Shown one piece after another: positions 37,978 to 48,655 of a stretch of 64,000 nt of DNA. The notes under the pieces are model-generated. The model saw only the letters and a program-made list of their open reading frames with translations, was not told where the DNA came from and searched no databases. Each line of letters begins with the position of its first letter. Position 1 is the stretch's first letter. This DNA is from Misgurnus anguillicaudatus (lineage: Eukaryota > Chordata > Actinopteri > Cypriniformes > Cobitidae): the NCBI RefSeq assembly GCF_027580225.2, contig NC_073340.2:33306501-33370500 (forward strand), given 5' to 3'. The position numbers were made by a program, and so were the translations under genes.

Positions 37978-39626
37978 TGGCCCTCATTTATCATTCTTGC
38001 GTAGAAACGAGCGTATATGTTGGCGTAAGATTATGCTTACACTTCTCTCACCGCCTGATTTATGAAACTGTGCGTACCGTTGATATTCAGGTGTACGCAA
38101 TACCTGCCCTTCATAAATGCCGCGGCTGAAAACGATCTACATTAGAATAACAAGCCCATATAAATTCATGTCTCCACCTCCCCCACGCCCTCATTTTACG
38201 CCATTGACACACGAAAGACGGCAAAGAACAGAAACCGGGGAAGTGAAAAGAAACAAAATTGTTTTATTTGGGAGTTTAAAGAGTGGGATTAAAGGCACAT
38301 TAATAATTGGATGACAATTTGTAATATTCTTATTATTATTTTTATTATTAATATTGATATTTAGAAGAATAATTATTTATTATTATTATTATTATTTACT
38401 GTTGCCTCTAAATTCTATGTCTGCTTAATGGTTCAGTTAATTTTTTTAAAATAATATTTTAAAATGATGTAGTAACTTTTGTAGTGTGTTGTTCTGTATT
38501 TACATACAGTTGTTTGTTAGCTGTATCTTAGATCCAGTTTGATACGGAGCTCCGGATATAATTCAAATTAACAATTTGTTTCCACGACATCCACATGTTT
38601 TATAGGCTAATTCATAATTTGAAGTAATAATAATTGTAATAGTAATTACGAAATATTATAATAATTAATTCCAAGGAACAAACTGTTGAATATTGGGAAC
38701 AAATTCTAAATTTATGGCCATACTTTAGACTAAATAAGAAAAAGAAGTGTCCATAATGTAGCATAAAAAATAATTCGTGGCCATAATTTTGTCCGCATGT
38801 CATCCGGATTTACGGCTCCTTTCAACACAAGCATTTTACTTTACCTCATCTGTATTTATTTATCATCGAATGGTATGTAACTAGCTTACCTTTTAACGCA
38901 TTACAATGTTTTCGTAGCACATCCTTGTGCTTTCTTGCAATGTGCCGCTTCAGATTCCAGGAAGAATATTTGCTAACTTTTACAGTCTCTCCGCACTCCC
39001 TTTCAATTTTTTCTACCTGCTCAATCTTAACTTTGATTTTTACTTTACATTTATGTACAAGGCTTGAATTCCATAACTTATTGATAGACGTTTTTACAGA
39101 TTCTCGAACTAGCAAATTATCAAAGGGCGTTCTGGGTTCAACGAGCGGTGCTGAGGGAGCGGAATTTTCGGAAAGGCGCTTTGATGGTAATATTACCGCA
39201 ACGCTCCGCTTCCACTAAGCTCCGTTCACATGCTCGCTCTGAAACATCAGGTAAAGCGCACAGGCTCTCAAAGGAATACATATGCATACAAATCAAATGC
39301 TTTGGTAAAGTCTCACAAATTAAACATTGAACATTGTTGCATAAAAATAAACACTGAAGTTTATAATTACTATGTTTTATTTTTTACAGTGGGTCATAAT
39401 ATATCATATATTTTAGTTTGTCAGTGCGTTTTATGGTGTTAGGAAGTGTTTGCGCATTTCTGCACTAATTCAAAATGTGCGTACACCACCTCCTGAGCTG
39501 GCATAGGATTTGAGCGTGCCGTACGCCAACGTCCATATTGATAAATCTCAAAGTCACCGTGGTTTTGGGTGTACGCAAGGTGTACGCTGGAATTTTGGTG
39601 TACGCACTTTTGATGAATGGGGGCTA
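37978..39626. mobile_element. TGGCCCTCATTTATCA-ended element with a small reverse frame
   Basis: Ends TGGCCCTCATTTATCA and TGATGAATGGGGGCTA are imperfect mirror images. Subterminal GTGTACGC/GCGTACAC words repeat on both sides. Insertion into the outer element is clear because the outer text resumes at once on the right. A minus-strand frame (38846-39115) contains a Lys-rich stretch with Cys and a His-x3-His pair, listed separately. Superfamily unassigned; no clean target duplication is visible. Confidence 0.6.
38846..39115 (-). CDS. Possible transposon-borne zinc-finger-like fragment
   Basis: An 89-codon minus-strand frame inside the 37978-39626 element. It is Lys-rich, with K-V-S-K-Y-S-S-W-N-L-K-R-H-I-A-R-K-H near its middle. 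The W-x2-K-R-H-x3-K-H spacing resembles the second half of a C2H2 or BED zinc finger, as found at the N-terminus of some transposases. Only one upstream Cys (E-C-G-E) is visible, so a complete metal site is not shown. It may be a degraded exon of a transposase or a chance frame. Confidence 0.25.
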   Translation of the reverse strand: MLVRESVKTSINKLWNSSLVHKCKVKIKVKIEQVEKIERECGETVKVSKYSSWNLKRHIARKHKDVLRKHCNALKGKLVTYHSMINKYR

Positions 39627-39899
39627 TTGTGTTTTGACCAGGCTCTGAATCTGATCTCTTACAAAAGTTATTCACAAAAATTGGAATTATCTCCGCTTTT
39701 ACCTGAAAATTTGAGAGGTGATAAGAAAACAAATGAAGGTAAGATAAAACGGTTTTTGAAAGCGGATGGTCTGTTCTTTCATTTGATATATTTTATGTTT
39801 ATTTAAAGAAAATCATTTTTCTGTAAGGCATTAAACTAAAACTGAGTGGCAACTTAAAAAAAAAAAAAAAAAAAAAAAAACGCTGACGGGAAAGAGTTA

Positions 39900-40841
39900 T
39901 GCATGCTTCCAGGCATATCACTTCAACAGTTGCACGATATAAACGTTAATGTACAAATTAGATGAATGTTGATTTATAAAATAAACACCACAGTCTTAAA
40001 TCATATTTTTCATTGTGTCTTTGCTGCATCTGTGTTGGTTGGGAACAGCGCTCTGTTGCAGCCACACTTGATTCTGAAGAACTACTTTGTTTGGCGGAAG
40101 AGTAATATTTGTACTTATATAATTATATAACTTATTTGTGTTTTATTTCATGAAATCCTGCTAATGGGGATTTATAAAAACAATAAGCCCCGCAAAGCAG
40201 TGGGGTTACAGTGCATTTTATAACAGCTAAGGGTGTTTTAGCCACTGTGCTTCGCTTCGTGCCTAACAACGCTCCTTAGCTGTTATAAAATGCACTGGTA
40301 ACCCCACTGCTTCTTGTGGCTTATTACTTTGATATATTCTGTAAACCGGGTTAAAAAAATCTTGCATCTCTTGTACACGTGGTCCACCAATGATAAGTAA
40401 GATGTACCTGTATTCTAAAAAAAACTTTCAGAAACTTGTACAAACCCTGGCGAAGTGCATTCGGCATTTAAATAACCTGCATCCAATTGCTTTTTTGACA
40501 CTCTGCCATAATTAATTCTTCCATTTAATGGATCTGCCAACAAATCAACTTAAATCCGTTATTTCTCCCACTCATGTTTTAACAACTCATCTATAGGCTT
40601 TCCTGTCAACCCTCCCGTTTTTCCCGGGATTCTCCCGTATTCTACCATTCTTTCCCACCATCATCACGTTTAAATAATTACCCGCATTTCTCCCGTATTT
40701 TTTTGCTTTCTATAAAAACCCCACAATTGGTGTATTTGATGTTTGCTACATTCACCTCCGGTAAAGCAGGCGGCAGTGTAACATATCACTCAAACGACAC
40801 CCACCAATGAAACAAGAAGAAAAAAGCTTCCAGAGAACATA
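39900..40841. repeat. Repeat-rich non-coding stretch
   Basis: Contains the hairpin at 40182-40324 (separate entry) and a block at 40445-40550 (GCGAAGTGCATTCGGCA ... ATTGCTTTTTTGACACTCTGCC) that recurs in direct orientation at 42793-42900. CTCCCGTATTCTACC-type text follows at 40600-40700, a fragment of a dispersed element. No gene is supported. Confidence 0.45.
40182..40324. repeat. Near-perfect hairpin, about 60-bp arms
   Basis: The left arm AATAAGCCCCGCAAAGCAGT, GGGGTTACAGTGCATTTTAT, AACAGCTAAGG is mirrored by CCTTAGCTGTTATAAAATGC, ACTGGTAACCCCACTGC, GGCTTATT. The loop contains GCTTCGCTTCGTGCC. Probably a foldback MITE; if transcribed, it would form a long hairpin. Confidence 0.85.
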
Positions 40842-41677
40842 GGCCCTGTCCCAAATGGCACACTCCGGACTTGTGGTCCTCCTCAGAGTCCACACTTTGA
40901 TGCAACCCAGTCTCACCCCATGGCGTCAACACTTGACGACACCCGACCATGCGCCAACACGTTGACGCGGAGGGCACACCCCCCGCGCCACCCCCCGACG
41001 AACTGGGGACCTCAACACCACTAAGTCCGTTGCATTATTTTTCCTATTTTCTTACCATTTTCTACCATTTTCGCGTCGGTTTAGGGTTAGATTTACATAA
41101 TGACATCCCTACCCAAACCTCTCCCTAACCCCAATGCCAGGCGACAACTGTTTAATTTCGCGTACCTAATAGTATTGAAGTCCCCAGTTCGTCAAAAAAT
41201 GACGCGAAAGGTATACCCTCCGCGTCAACATATTGACGCATGGTCAAGTGTCGTCAAATATTGACGCCATGGGTGTGAGACCGTGTTATTTGATGACATC
41301 ACGTAGTCCAGACTTTAGGGACCCTTGATGCGAGTGTACGTGGGTGCACCGGAGTTGTATTTTGGGACAGACTCGAGCATCACACCGGAAATAGGTAGAG
41401 AAGTTGCCCGTCAGTGTGAACTCCTCCCTTCCGTCGCCTGATTGGTCTGATTGCCCTTTCGCAAGGACTTCTGGGTTGGCAAAGTGCGCAAAGCCTGCTG
41501 CAGTGCGGGCTTCGCTGAAGACCGCATTAAGGGGGCAAAGGAGGCGCTGATGAGCACACTTCAAAGCGTAAAAATGACAGATGGGACACCCTAAGGACTC
41601 GTAGACTAAGCGAGAACGCGCAATTTAAGGCCACAAGACCGAAAGTCCACATGAAGTGCGCCATTTGGGACAGGGCC
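40842..41677. mobile_element. GGCCCTGTCCCAAATGGCA family element
   Basis: TIRs GGCCCTGTCCCAAATGGCAC and GCGCCATTTGGGACAGGGCC, with ATA directly outside both ends. It is interrupted by another element at about 40903-41289. The remaining sequence is collinear with 27906-28602 and 47488-47725. It has no coding capacity. Confidence 0.75.
40896..41297. mobile_element. Nested element with CTCACCCCATGGCGTCAAC ends
   Basis: The mirrored ends CAGTCTCACCCCATGGCGTC and GACGCCATGGGTGTGAGACC lie inside the 40842-41677 element. The host text TTTGATG is found on both sides, consistent with a 7-8-bp duplication of a hAT-type insertion. The interior has repeated GTTGACGC/TTGACGCATGG words in both orientations. 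Confidence 0.7.
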
Positions 41678-41728
41678 ATAGGTGTAGGATGACGAGCAGT
41701 GCGGAAAAGTACCGCCCACCTGGTTAAA

Positions 41729-42720
41729 CAAACTCGCACATTTGGCTGTGCGGGCTGATGCGTGTGGCGGGTGTTAATTTTTTTTGTAACTTTACATGTA
41801 GTGAAACACTGCTGTTTGTGCTTTACTACTTAACTCAGAAGGTGTTAAGAAATGCAACGTCTGCAACCTATGTTGTGAATAATAAGTCGCTTGCTTATGC
41901 AAGAGAGCCATACAAACAATGATGCAAGGTATACACTGCAAAAATGACTTTCTTACTTAGTATTTTTGTCTTGTTTACAGTACAAATATCTAAAAATAGT
42001 AATAATAATTGAATAAAGATGCATTTTTTTGATGAGCAAACTGACTAAGAAAATAAGTTTAATGTTAAGACAAAAAATATCAAATTAAGTGAAGTGATTA
42101 AAACAAGCAAAACAATCTCATCTCCCAATTGGGTATGAAAATGTTACAAAATTTTTTCTTGAATTAAGTGTTTAAAATTAAACTTTTTTCAAGATTTTTT
42201 CTTACCCCATTGACAGTTTTTTTGTACTTGTTTAAGTTATTTTCTCAGGTAATTTTGCTCCTCAGAAAATACATTGATTTAAGAATTGTTAGATACTTAC
42301 CAATGGGGTGAGAAAAAAATAATAATAAAAAACAAGTTTAAGTTTTTCTTAAACGCTTAATTCAAGAAAAAATGTCTAACCCCATTAGCAGATATTTTTG
42401 CTTGTGTTAGGCACAAATTCACTTAAATTTGATTTTTTTTTGTCTAAAAACTAAACTTATTTTCTTAGGTAATTTTGCTAATCAAGAAAATACATCTTGA
42501 TTTTTTAGATATTTGTACTGAAAACAAGACAAAAAATCATTTTTTGCAGTGCAAGTACCTTGTTATACACAACATAGGTCGCAGGCGTTGCATTCCTTAA
42601 CACCTTCTGAGTTAAGCAGTAAAGCACAAACAGCAGTGTTTCCCTACATGCAAAGTTATATATAAAAAAACGCACATCCCGCCACACATATCAGCACGCA
42701 CATCCAAATGTGTGAGTTTG
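41729..42720. repeat. Large inverted repeat, ~155-bp arms around a TIR element
   Basis: The left arm 41729-41882 (CTCGCACATTTGG, GAAACACTGCTGTTTGTGCT, CTTAACTCAGAAGGTGTTAA) is mirrored at 42563-42720 (TTAACACCTTCTGAGTTAAG, AGCACAAACAGCAGTGTTTC, CCAAATGTGTGAG). Between the arms, 41936-42552 is itself an element with mirrored ends (CACTGCAAAAATGACTTTCT and TCATTTTTTGCAGTG). Confidence 0.75.
41936..42552. mobile_element. CACTGCAAAAAT-ended foldback element
   Basis: Ends CACTGCAAAAATGACTTTC and AAAAATCATTTTTTGCAGTG mirror each other, as do TTTGTCTTGTTT and GAAAACAAGACAAA just inside. The interior has repeated AAAACAAG/CTTGTTT and CTAAGAAAATAAG words with several arm-internal repeats. No coding capacity. 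Confidence 0.7.
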
Positions 42721-44851
42721 TGTACGCTGGCAGGCGGACTTGCGCGCGACCGTTGTAGCTTTCCGCTTGGCTCGTAATGCTCCACCCATCCCCAAGCGAA
42801 GTGCATTTGGCACAGAAATACTCTTTAACACGTCCAACTGCTTTTTTGACACTTTGCCTATAGCATGAGGAATCCAACTCTTAAACTGTGTTAATAAATC
42901 AGAATGCATGAAATACTGATAACCCCCCCTTTCATATCAGGTGTAAACAGTATAAACAGGGCCTAAAAAAATATATGCTGATTGGTCAATTCATCTTAAA
43001 AACAAAATATAGCAATGGGAACCACCAGGGCACAAAGCTATTGTGTATAATAAATGAAATGCACTTATATATTCAGTTCCTGCCCCAAAACAGCTTTACA
43101 AAGAATAACCTATACAAATCCCCATTGTGCCTATAACAATGCCCTCATTTTTTCTTTTTGGGGCTTATAAAAACCTCTTTGCCATCGAGATTTAAATTCA
43201 ATAGGTTTATTTAGATTTTCTATAAAAAATAATGTGCCATAAAATCTTTTTATGCCAGAGTACACTAAGGTAGCACACAGCGCACTTAACACTTCTAATC
43301 CATTATGAAGAGAGGTCATTCTCTTAAAAGCAAGGTACATTCATTTGCTTTTAACTGAATGATGTTCGCAGATTTATGCAAGGAAAGATCAAGAAAATGA
43401 CTTTATTTGAATCAGAACAACAGACTCATCCCATCATATAGAGAACTTAAAAAGATAACATCTGATTAGATATGACAAAGGCTCTTGTTCGGGAATCAGA
43501 AATTATGGTGGATAGGAAACAGATGGGCCAAAATTATCATAACAAAAAAGAAAAAGGAGAAGAGAAGAGAAAGGAATAAATGAATTGTTGGCTTTTATTG
43601 GCTTTTTTGCAGCTTGTCTAATTACCTAAATGAAACAAGTTAATACAACACAATTTTAATTTTTTTTGTCTCAACCTATTTTTATAATGTTCAATCTGCT
43701 TAAATTTTAAAAAAATAAATGAACTTAAAGGTGGAGTCCATGATGTTTGAAAGCCAATGTTGATATTTGAAATCACCTAAACAAACACGCCCCTACCCCA
43801 ATAGAATCTGGACCTTCTGTTGATAGACCCGCCCCACACATACGCAACCCAGCATTTGATTTGATTTGATTGGCTATAAGTGTGTTTTGGTAGTCGGCCC
43901 GTCTTCTTTTCCAAAGCGTTTTTCAAACATCGTGGACTCCGCCTTTAATCATTTTATATTGGGACCACATTAATGATTTTTGTTGCTATTACTTACTGGG
44001 CCGTGAATCTGTATTTCCCAGCATGCTCTGCATGCAACTGCCTTTGGAGAGTAATTTTTTAATTAAGTGTTATTTTATGCATTTTTAGGTAAAGAGAAAT
44101 ACTTAATAGTGTTGAATGTTGGTTTATCTTATTTATTTAGAAGAGTTTGTGTTATATTTTTACGAATTGTTTGGTTACCATCGTGCAGAAGAGTGGCGCT
44201 TGTGGTTAAGTTGTGGATGTGACGTATGTTCTTCTTTAACTGTGTTAATGTCTGTTTGAAGATCAATCTCTTCTCACATGTTCATCCAATGTATCATTAG
44301 CATGCTTACGTGTGCTTATGCCAATTATTATTATATAGAAACTGACAATTGGTTTAACTAGACTTTTTTGCTTGAATGAACTTGTTTTGTCTTTGTTGAA
44401 CAGACCAGAATTAATTGCGTGGAAAAGTTTTCCTTAACTGAATTAAGTTTATTGAACAAGACATTTTTATGACCAATGAAAATATATTTATTAAGTTGGT
44501 GCAACAAAAGATTATTTGTTTAAATTAACTTAATGTATTCTTGTTGTACAAGCCTAAACTAATTTCGTGGAAAAGTTTTCCTTCATTCAATTATGTTGAA
44601 TGAACAAACAATTTTTTTGAGTGTATATCTGGAACCAATATAACATCTTATAGCAAACTTATAGATCACTACTGGAATAAGTCCCAAAACACACTATATG
44701 AAGACATTTACCATGATTTTAATGGTAAACAGCCAAAAAGGGACTGGATAAAAAAGAGTCAAAAGGGATTGTTCTCTCCTATACATATATTAAAATGTTA
44801 AATATCCCTCTGTAAACTTATCAGCGACTTTAAAACACATATACATTAGAT
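42721..44851. other. Non-coding with short repeats
   Basis: Includes the block shared with 40445-40550, the MITE at 43725-43948, and a region at 44400-44625 where GTGGAAAAGTTTTCCTT occurs twice, about 140 bases apart. No gene is supported. Confidence 0.4.
43725..43948. mobile_element. TTAA-flanked MITE
   Basis: 224 bp with TTAA at both ends and TIRs AAGGTGGAGTCCATGATGTT and ACATCGTGGACTCCGCCTTT. The interior carries CCCCTACCCCAATAGAATCT and GGCCCGTC. A degraded relative lies at about 22735-22960. Confidence 0.85.
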
Positions 44852-45052
44852 CAGGGGTGGGCATTTTTGGTCCTGGAGGGCCACTGTCCTGCAAAGTTTA
44901 GTTCCAACCTCAATCAAACACACTTGAAAAATCTTATCAAAGGCTGCAGAATGACTTGGAAATGACTTTCAGGTGTGTTTGATTAGGGTTGAAGTTCAAC
45001 TTTGCAGGACAGTGGCCCTCCAGGACCAGGAATGCCCACCCCTGCATTAGCC
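44844..45052. mobile_element. Palindromic hAT-type MITE
   Basis: The element is 44852-45044, 193 bp, almost entirely two arms: CAGGGGTGGGCATTTTTGGT ... GGAGGGCCACTGTCCTGCAA and its mirror. The flanks CATTAGAT and CATTAGCC match at 6 of 8 positions, fitting an aged 8-bp duplication. A relative occurs at about 48690-48800 (GTGTGTTTGATCAGGGCTGG). Confidence 0.85.
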
Positions 45053-46578
45053 CCTATGCAGTTCCAAAATTAGCACTTACTGTGTCTCTACTGCACCCTT
45101 CAGGTCAGCTGCAGTACTGCAGATGGTTTTCAGTAAAGTCTCTGGCGCCATACAGTGGACTCACACGGGAACAGATTATTTGATTTCTATAAGAAAACAG
45201 AAATCAACAGAGCTTTAGTTTTATTTGCTCTTTTTCTCCAGTGGGTTTCTGTATTACCAATTTAATATCTGCTAAACGGTTGCTTTAAAAATCCATCTCT
45301 ATCCCGCTGAAAAGCAATTCCAGCGTCCTCCAAAGACAAAATATAAAAGCAGAGAAATGATTGAAATGTAAACAGCAGAGCCTCCACTGAGACGCTGATC
45401 ACATGAATTACGAAAGATTTGAAGCTGAAAGACAGAGAGCATTAAAAACCTTGATTATCAGCTGGAAACCAACACATTTGACTGTGCATATTAAGAAATT
45501 ATTTACAGACATTATTGCAAAATAAACATATGAGCACATGCGAAGCAGCGGGGTGCTGGATCACTTAGCTACTTAAAAAATAGAGAAGCAGATACTGATT
45601 TGAAATCAAAATATTTAATTTAAAGAGATTACAGAGTGACTAAAACACTTAGAAATAAAGGTACAAAAGCTGTTGGGACAGAAAAAGTCCTAATATGTAC
45701 AGTGTAAAAGCAAGCTGTTTGCCAGAAACTTACTGTAAAATTAATTTTATGTTATTTCCTTGCAACAGTTTGTTCAAAGTTAAATGAACATTAAACATTA
45801 ACAAGTATGTATAGCTACAGACAGAATAAAACTGAAATAATAGCCTTATGCAAAGCATTATGGAAACCAAAAGAAATCTGAAGAAAAAAACAGAAAAAAG
45901 TTGATGAGAATTTGCTTTGCATGAGGCTGTTATTTTATAATTTTATTTTGTAAAATCAAAGACAGATCTAGGTAAAGATTGTATCATTGAGGTACCCATG
46001 TGAACTTTTGATGTACTAATTTGAAATGGTACCACCCAAATGAAAGCTTATTTCTGAGAGTGCAGGAATTGGTCACCACGAGTCAATTACAAACATTTTA
46101 TCAATTATTATACAAAACAAAAGTGTGTAGCGATTCATTAGCAACCCAGGTAAGATACTTCTACTAAAATATACTTAAAAACTATTATTTGTACACTGTA
46201 AAAAGTGAAAGCTGCTCTACTTTAAAAACGTACTGCAATTGGTAACAATTAAGTGAAAAATGTAAAGGTTCATTATGTAAATTTTAGAAAGATCTCTTGA
46301 CAGAAATGCAATATAATATACATAACTATATTTTCAGTGGTGTAAAAAGACCTTATATATAATGAACTGTATTGTTTTATCCACATACACCACGTGTCTC
46401 CTTACATGTAAGTCGCCATCATGTTTCTACAGTAGCCCTAAACGGACACACTGCTCTACAGAACGCGTTTCATCCGAGGGGCAATCTTCCGATCTCTCTA
46501 ATGAAGCAATACGGAAGTGACTTAAACTGCAATTCATCAACTGTCCGCTTGAGGCTGGCTCCAAAAGGGAGTCAATTC
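45053..46578. other. Non-coding, mostly non-repetitive
   Basis: No bounded element or convincing exon is visible. The stretch 45340-45550 looks unlike the surrounding repeats and might be a conserved non-coding segment, but this cannot be judged without alignment. Confidence 0.35.
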
Positions 46579-47009
46579 CCATAGACTCCCATGTTAAAAA
46601 TGGCCAACTTTATAGTAATTATGTTTACAGCCTGGTACAAAAAGTGTTTTTGGCCTATATAGCTAATTTTGCCCTTCATGACAACTGTGAGGTGGGTGAA
46701 TTTTTTTGTAACTCATCCGTTTTTATATTAAGTCTTATACTTCTGCATAATTAAGGGCGTGGCCACTTGAGTGATGGTTATAACAGCCACTGCTGTCACT
46801 AGACTCGCGCTAGGCGGGCGTGGTTTCACATCAGCTTCACCCATGTCCCGCCTCTTTAACCATTTTTGGTTTTCCGCGGGTGATTCGCGGGGACGCGCGG
46901 CCATGATGGCGACGGCAGGCAACGCCTACTTTAAGCTTCAGAAATGATCTTCACAAACCAATGGGTGACGTCACGGACACTACGTCCATATTTTTTTACG
47001 GTCTATGGT
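46579..47009. repeat. Dispersed repeat with CCATAGAC ends
   Basis: Starts CCATAGACTCCCATG and ends GGTCTATGG. The interior has GGGCGTGGCCACTTGAGTG and CCAATGGGTGACGTCACGG, typical of a widespread fish repeat. No coding content. Confidence 0.55.
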
Positions 47010-47020
47010 TTCATCCCTAC

Positions 47021-47480
47021 GTTGGCTGCGTCCAAAAACTCAAGGCAAGTGACTCGTTGCCTCGCTGCCTCATGAGGCAATGACTTCAGAGGCATGAAGG
47101 CAGCTCAGAGAAAGGCTTTCGGACACATTTCAAAGGCAGCGTGTTTGAAATATAAACAGAGAGCACCTTTGTGATAATTAATCACATATTTGAAAACTAC
47201 AATACTAATTTCTCGCTAGAAAAGCAATTAAAAGGTATAAAAAGTGAAAATCTACCTTTATTTACACTAAATTTGTGATCCAGTCGCTTCCTTGGCCGCT
47301 ATTTTATTTTTTCGATCTCAACCAGGCTCGACCAATCACATTCGTATTGTACGCCCACGCATAGGTATCTCAGGAGACAGGAAGTTAACCTAACATTGAA
47401 TTCGGACATGCCTTGATGCCTTCTTGCCTTGGAAAGCTGCCTCAGGAGGAAGCAATTTAGAGGTTTCGGACGCAGCCGTT
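47021..47480. mobile_element. Harbinger-like MITE with GTT duplication
   Basis: The element is 47024-47477, with TIRs GGCTGCGTCCAAAAACTCAAGG-like and TTTCGGACGCAGCC and GTT directly outside each end (47021-47023 and 47478-47480). The arms share GAGGCA/TGCCTC words. The 3-bp duplication suggests PIF/Harbinger. Confidence 0.75.
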
Positions 47481-47487
47481 GTCTCAG

Positions 47488-47725
47488 GCCCTGTCCCAAA
47501 TGGCACCCTTCGGACTTATGGACTTCCTCAGAGTCCACACTTTGATGACATCATTTAGTGCAGAACTTAGGGACCCTTGACGCAAGTCCAAGAGGGTGCA
47601 CTGGAGCATATTTTGGGACTGACTTGAGCGTCATGTCGGAAATAGGAAGAGAAGTTGCCCATCAGTGTAAACTCCTCCCTTCTGTCATCTTGCTCTTTCG
47701 GAAGGGCATCTGGGTTGGTAAAGTT
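47488..47725. repeat. Truncated GGCCCTGTCCC family copy
   Basis: Begins GGCCCTGTCCCAAATGGCAC only 8 bases after the previous element's duplication. It is collinear with the left part of 40842-41677, then loses similarity after AAGGGCATCTGGGTTGG. Confidence 0.7.
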
Positions 47726-48479
47726 TGTAAAGACAAACATGCAAAACAAAGAGCACTGATGCATTTTAAGATATGTCACTGCAAGCTGTTTTCAGTTTGG
47801 ACAGCTCTTACATTTATTTTAGTCTAGGACTAGTCTAATCCCTGTCTGGGAAGCCGCCCCTTAAAGTGTGGTACATTGTTTTTTTTTGTGTGTTTAATGT
47901 ATTAAAATAATCTAATAATTAGATGTAATTAAGTTTATATCAATATCCACAGACTAATGTTTTGTACCTTAAGTACAAAATTAGTGTGTGAAGTACATTC
48001 ACTAAGTGTATTTTAGTACATCCCATTTATTTTCTCCACAGTGCAAGTTTTAGCACTAACAAATAAACACAAACCTATCATTAGCTCTGAGGTGGTTATG
48101 CAATAAAATGAACAAAAAGGTAAACCTTCAAATCTAAACCGACCATATTGCTATAGAAAGATCCCTAACATGTATGTTTGTATAGCTCTGAGTATTTTGC
48201 AATATATGGGAAAAAACACACATATTGTCTTAGAGCTTGATCAGGTAAATGGCTGGAACTTTTCATGGAATAAACAAGGCAAATTTTTCTGGATAACGAG
48301 TCCAACGATACGGTACAGTCAGAAAAAAAAAAAATAATGATCCCTGGGTGTCACCGCGGCAGTACCCTTTAAAAAGTACTTTGGCACCTAATAAGTTTAT
48401 ATTACCCTGCTGAAAAAAAAACAATAAAACCATTACAGAAAATTCTAATGGTTTCCATTAAAATACCATCAGGAACCAT

Positions 48480-48655
48480 TAGCTTTTACCATTAAAACCA
48501 ATACATATTCCATTAGAACCAATACGTACCATTAGAGACCAACAAAAACCAATACACTGTAGTGTGTTTTGGGCCATATTCCATTAGAACCAATACATAG
48601 AACCAATAGAACCAATACATACCATTAGAGACCAACAAAAACCAATACACTGTGT
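48480..48655. repeat. Minisatellite of CCATTAGAACCAATACATA units
   Basis: Imperfect direct repeats of about 15-20 bases containing ACCAATACAT and CCATTAGA. Within the tract a longer block (CATTAGAGACCAACAAAAAC) occurs twice, about 100 bases apart. Confidence 0.75.

Larger units (their letters stand above)
37860..39899. mobile_element. AACTC-TTCCCCG family copy split by another element
   Basis: The left part (37860-37977) shares TTCATATTTCCGCTATCCAC and GGTGGCGATCTTACC with the 20205-20632 copy. The right part (39640-39899) shares TCTGAATCTGATCTCTTACAA, TTTGAGAGGTGATAA and the end ACGCTGACGGGAAAGAGTTA. An A homopolymer lies at about 39857-39880. It is interrupted by the element at 37978-39626. 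Confidence 0.6.
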
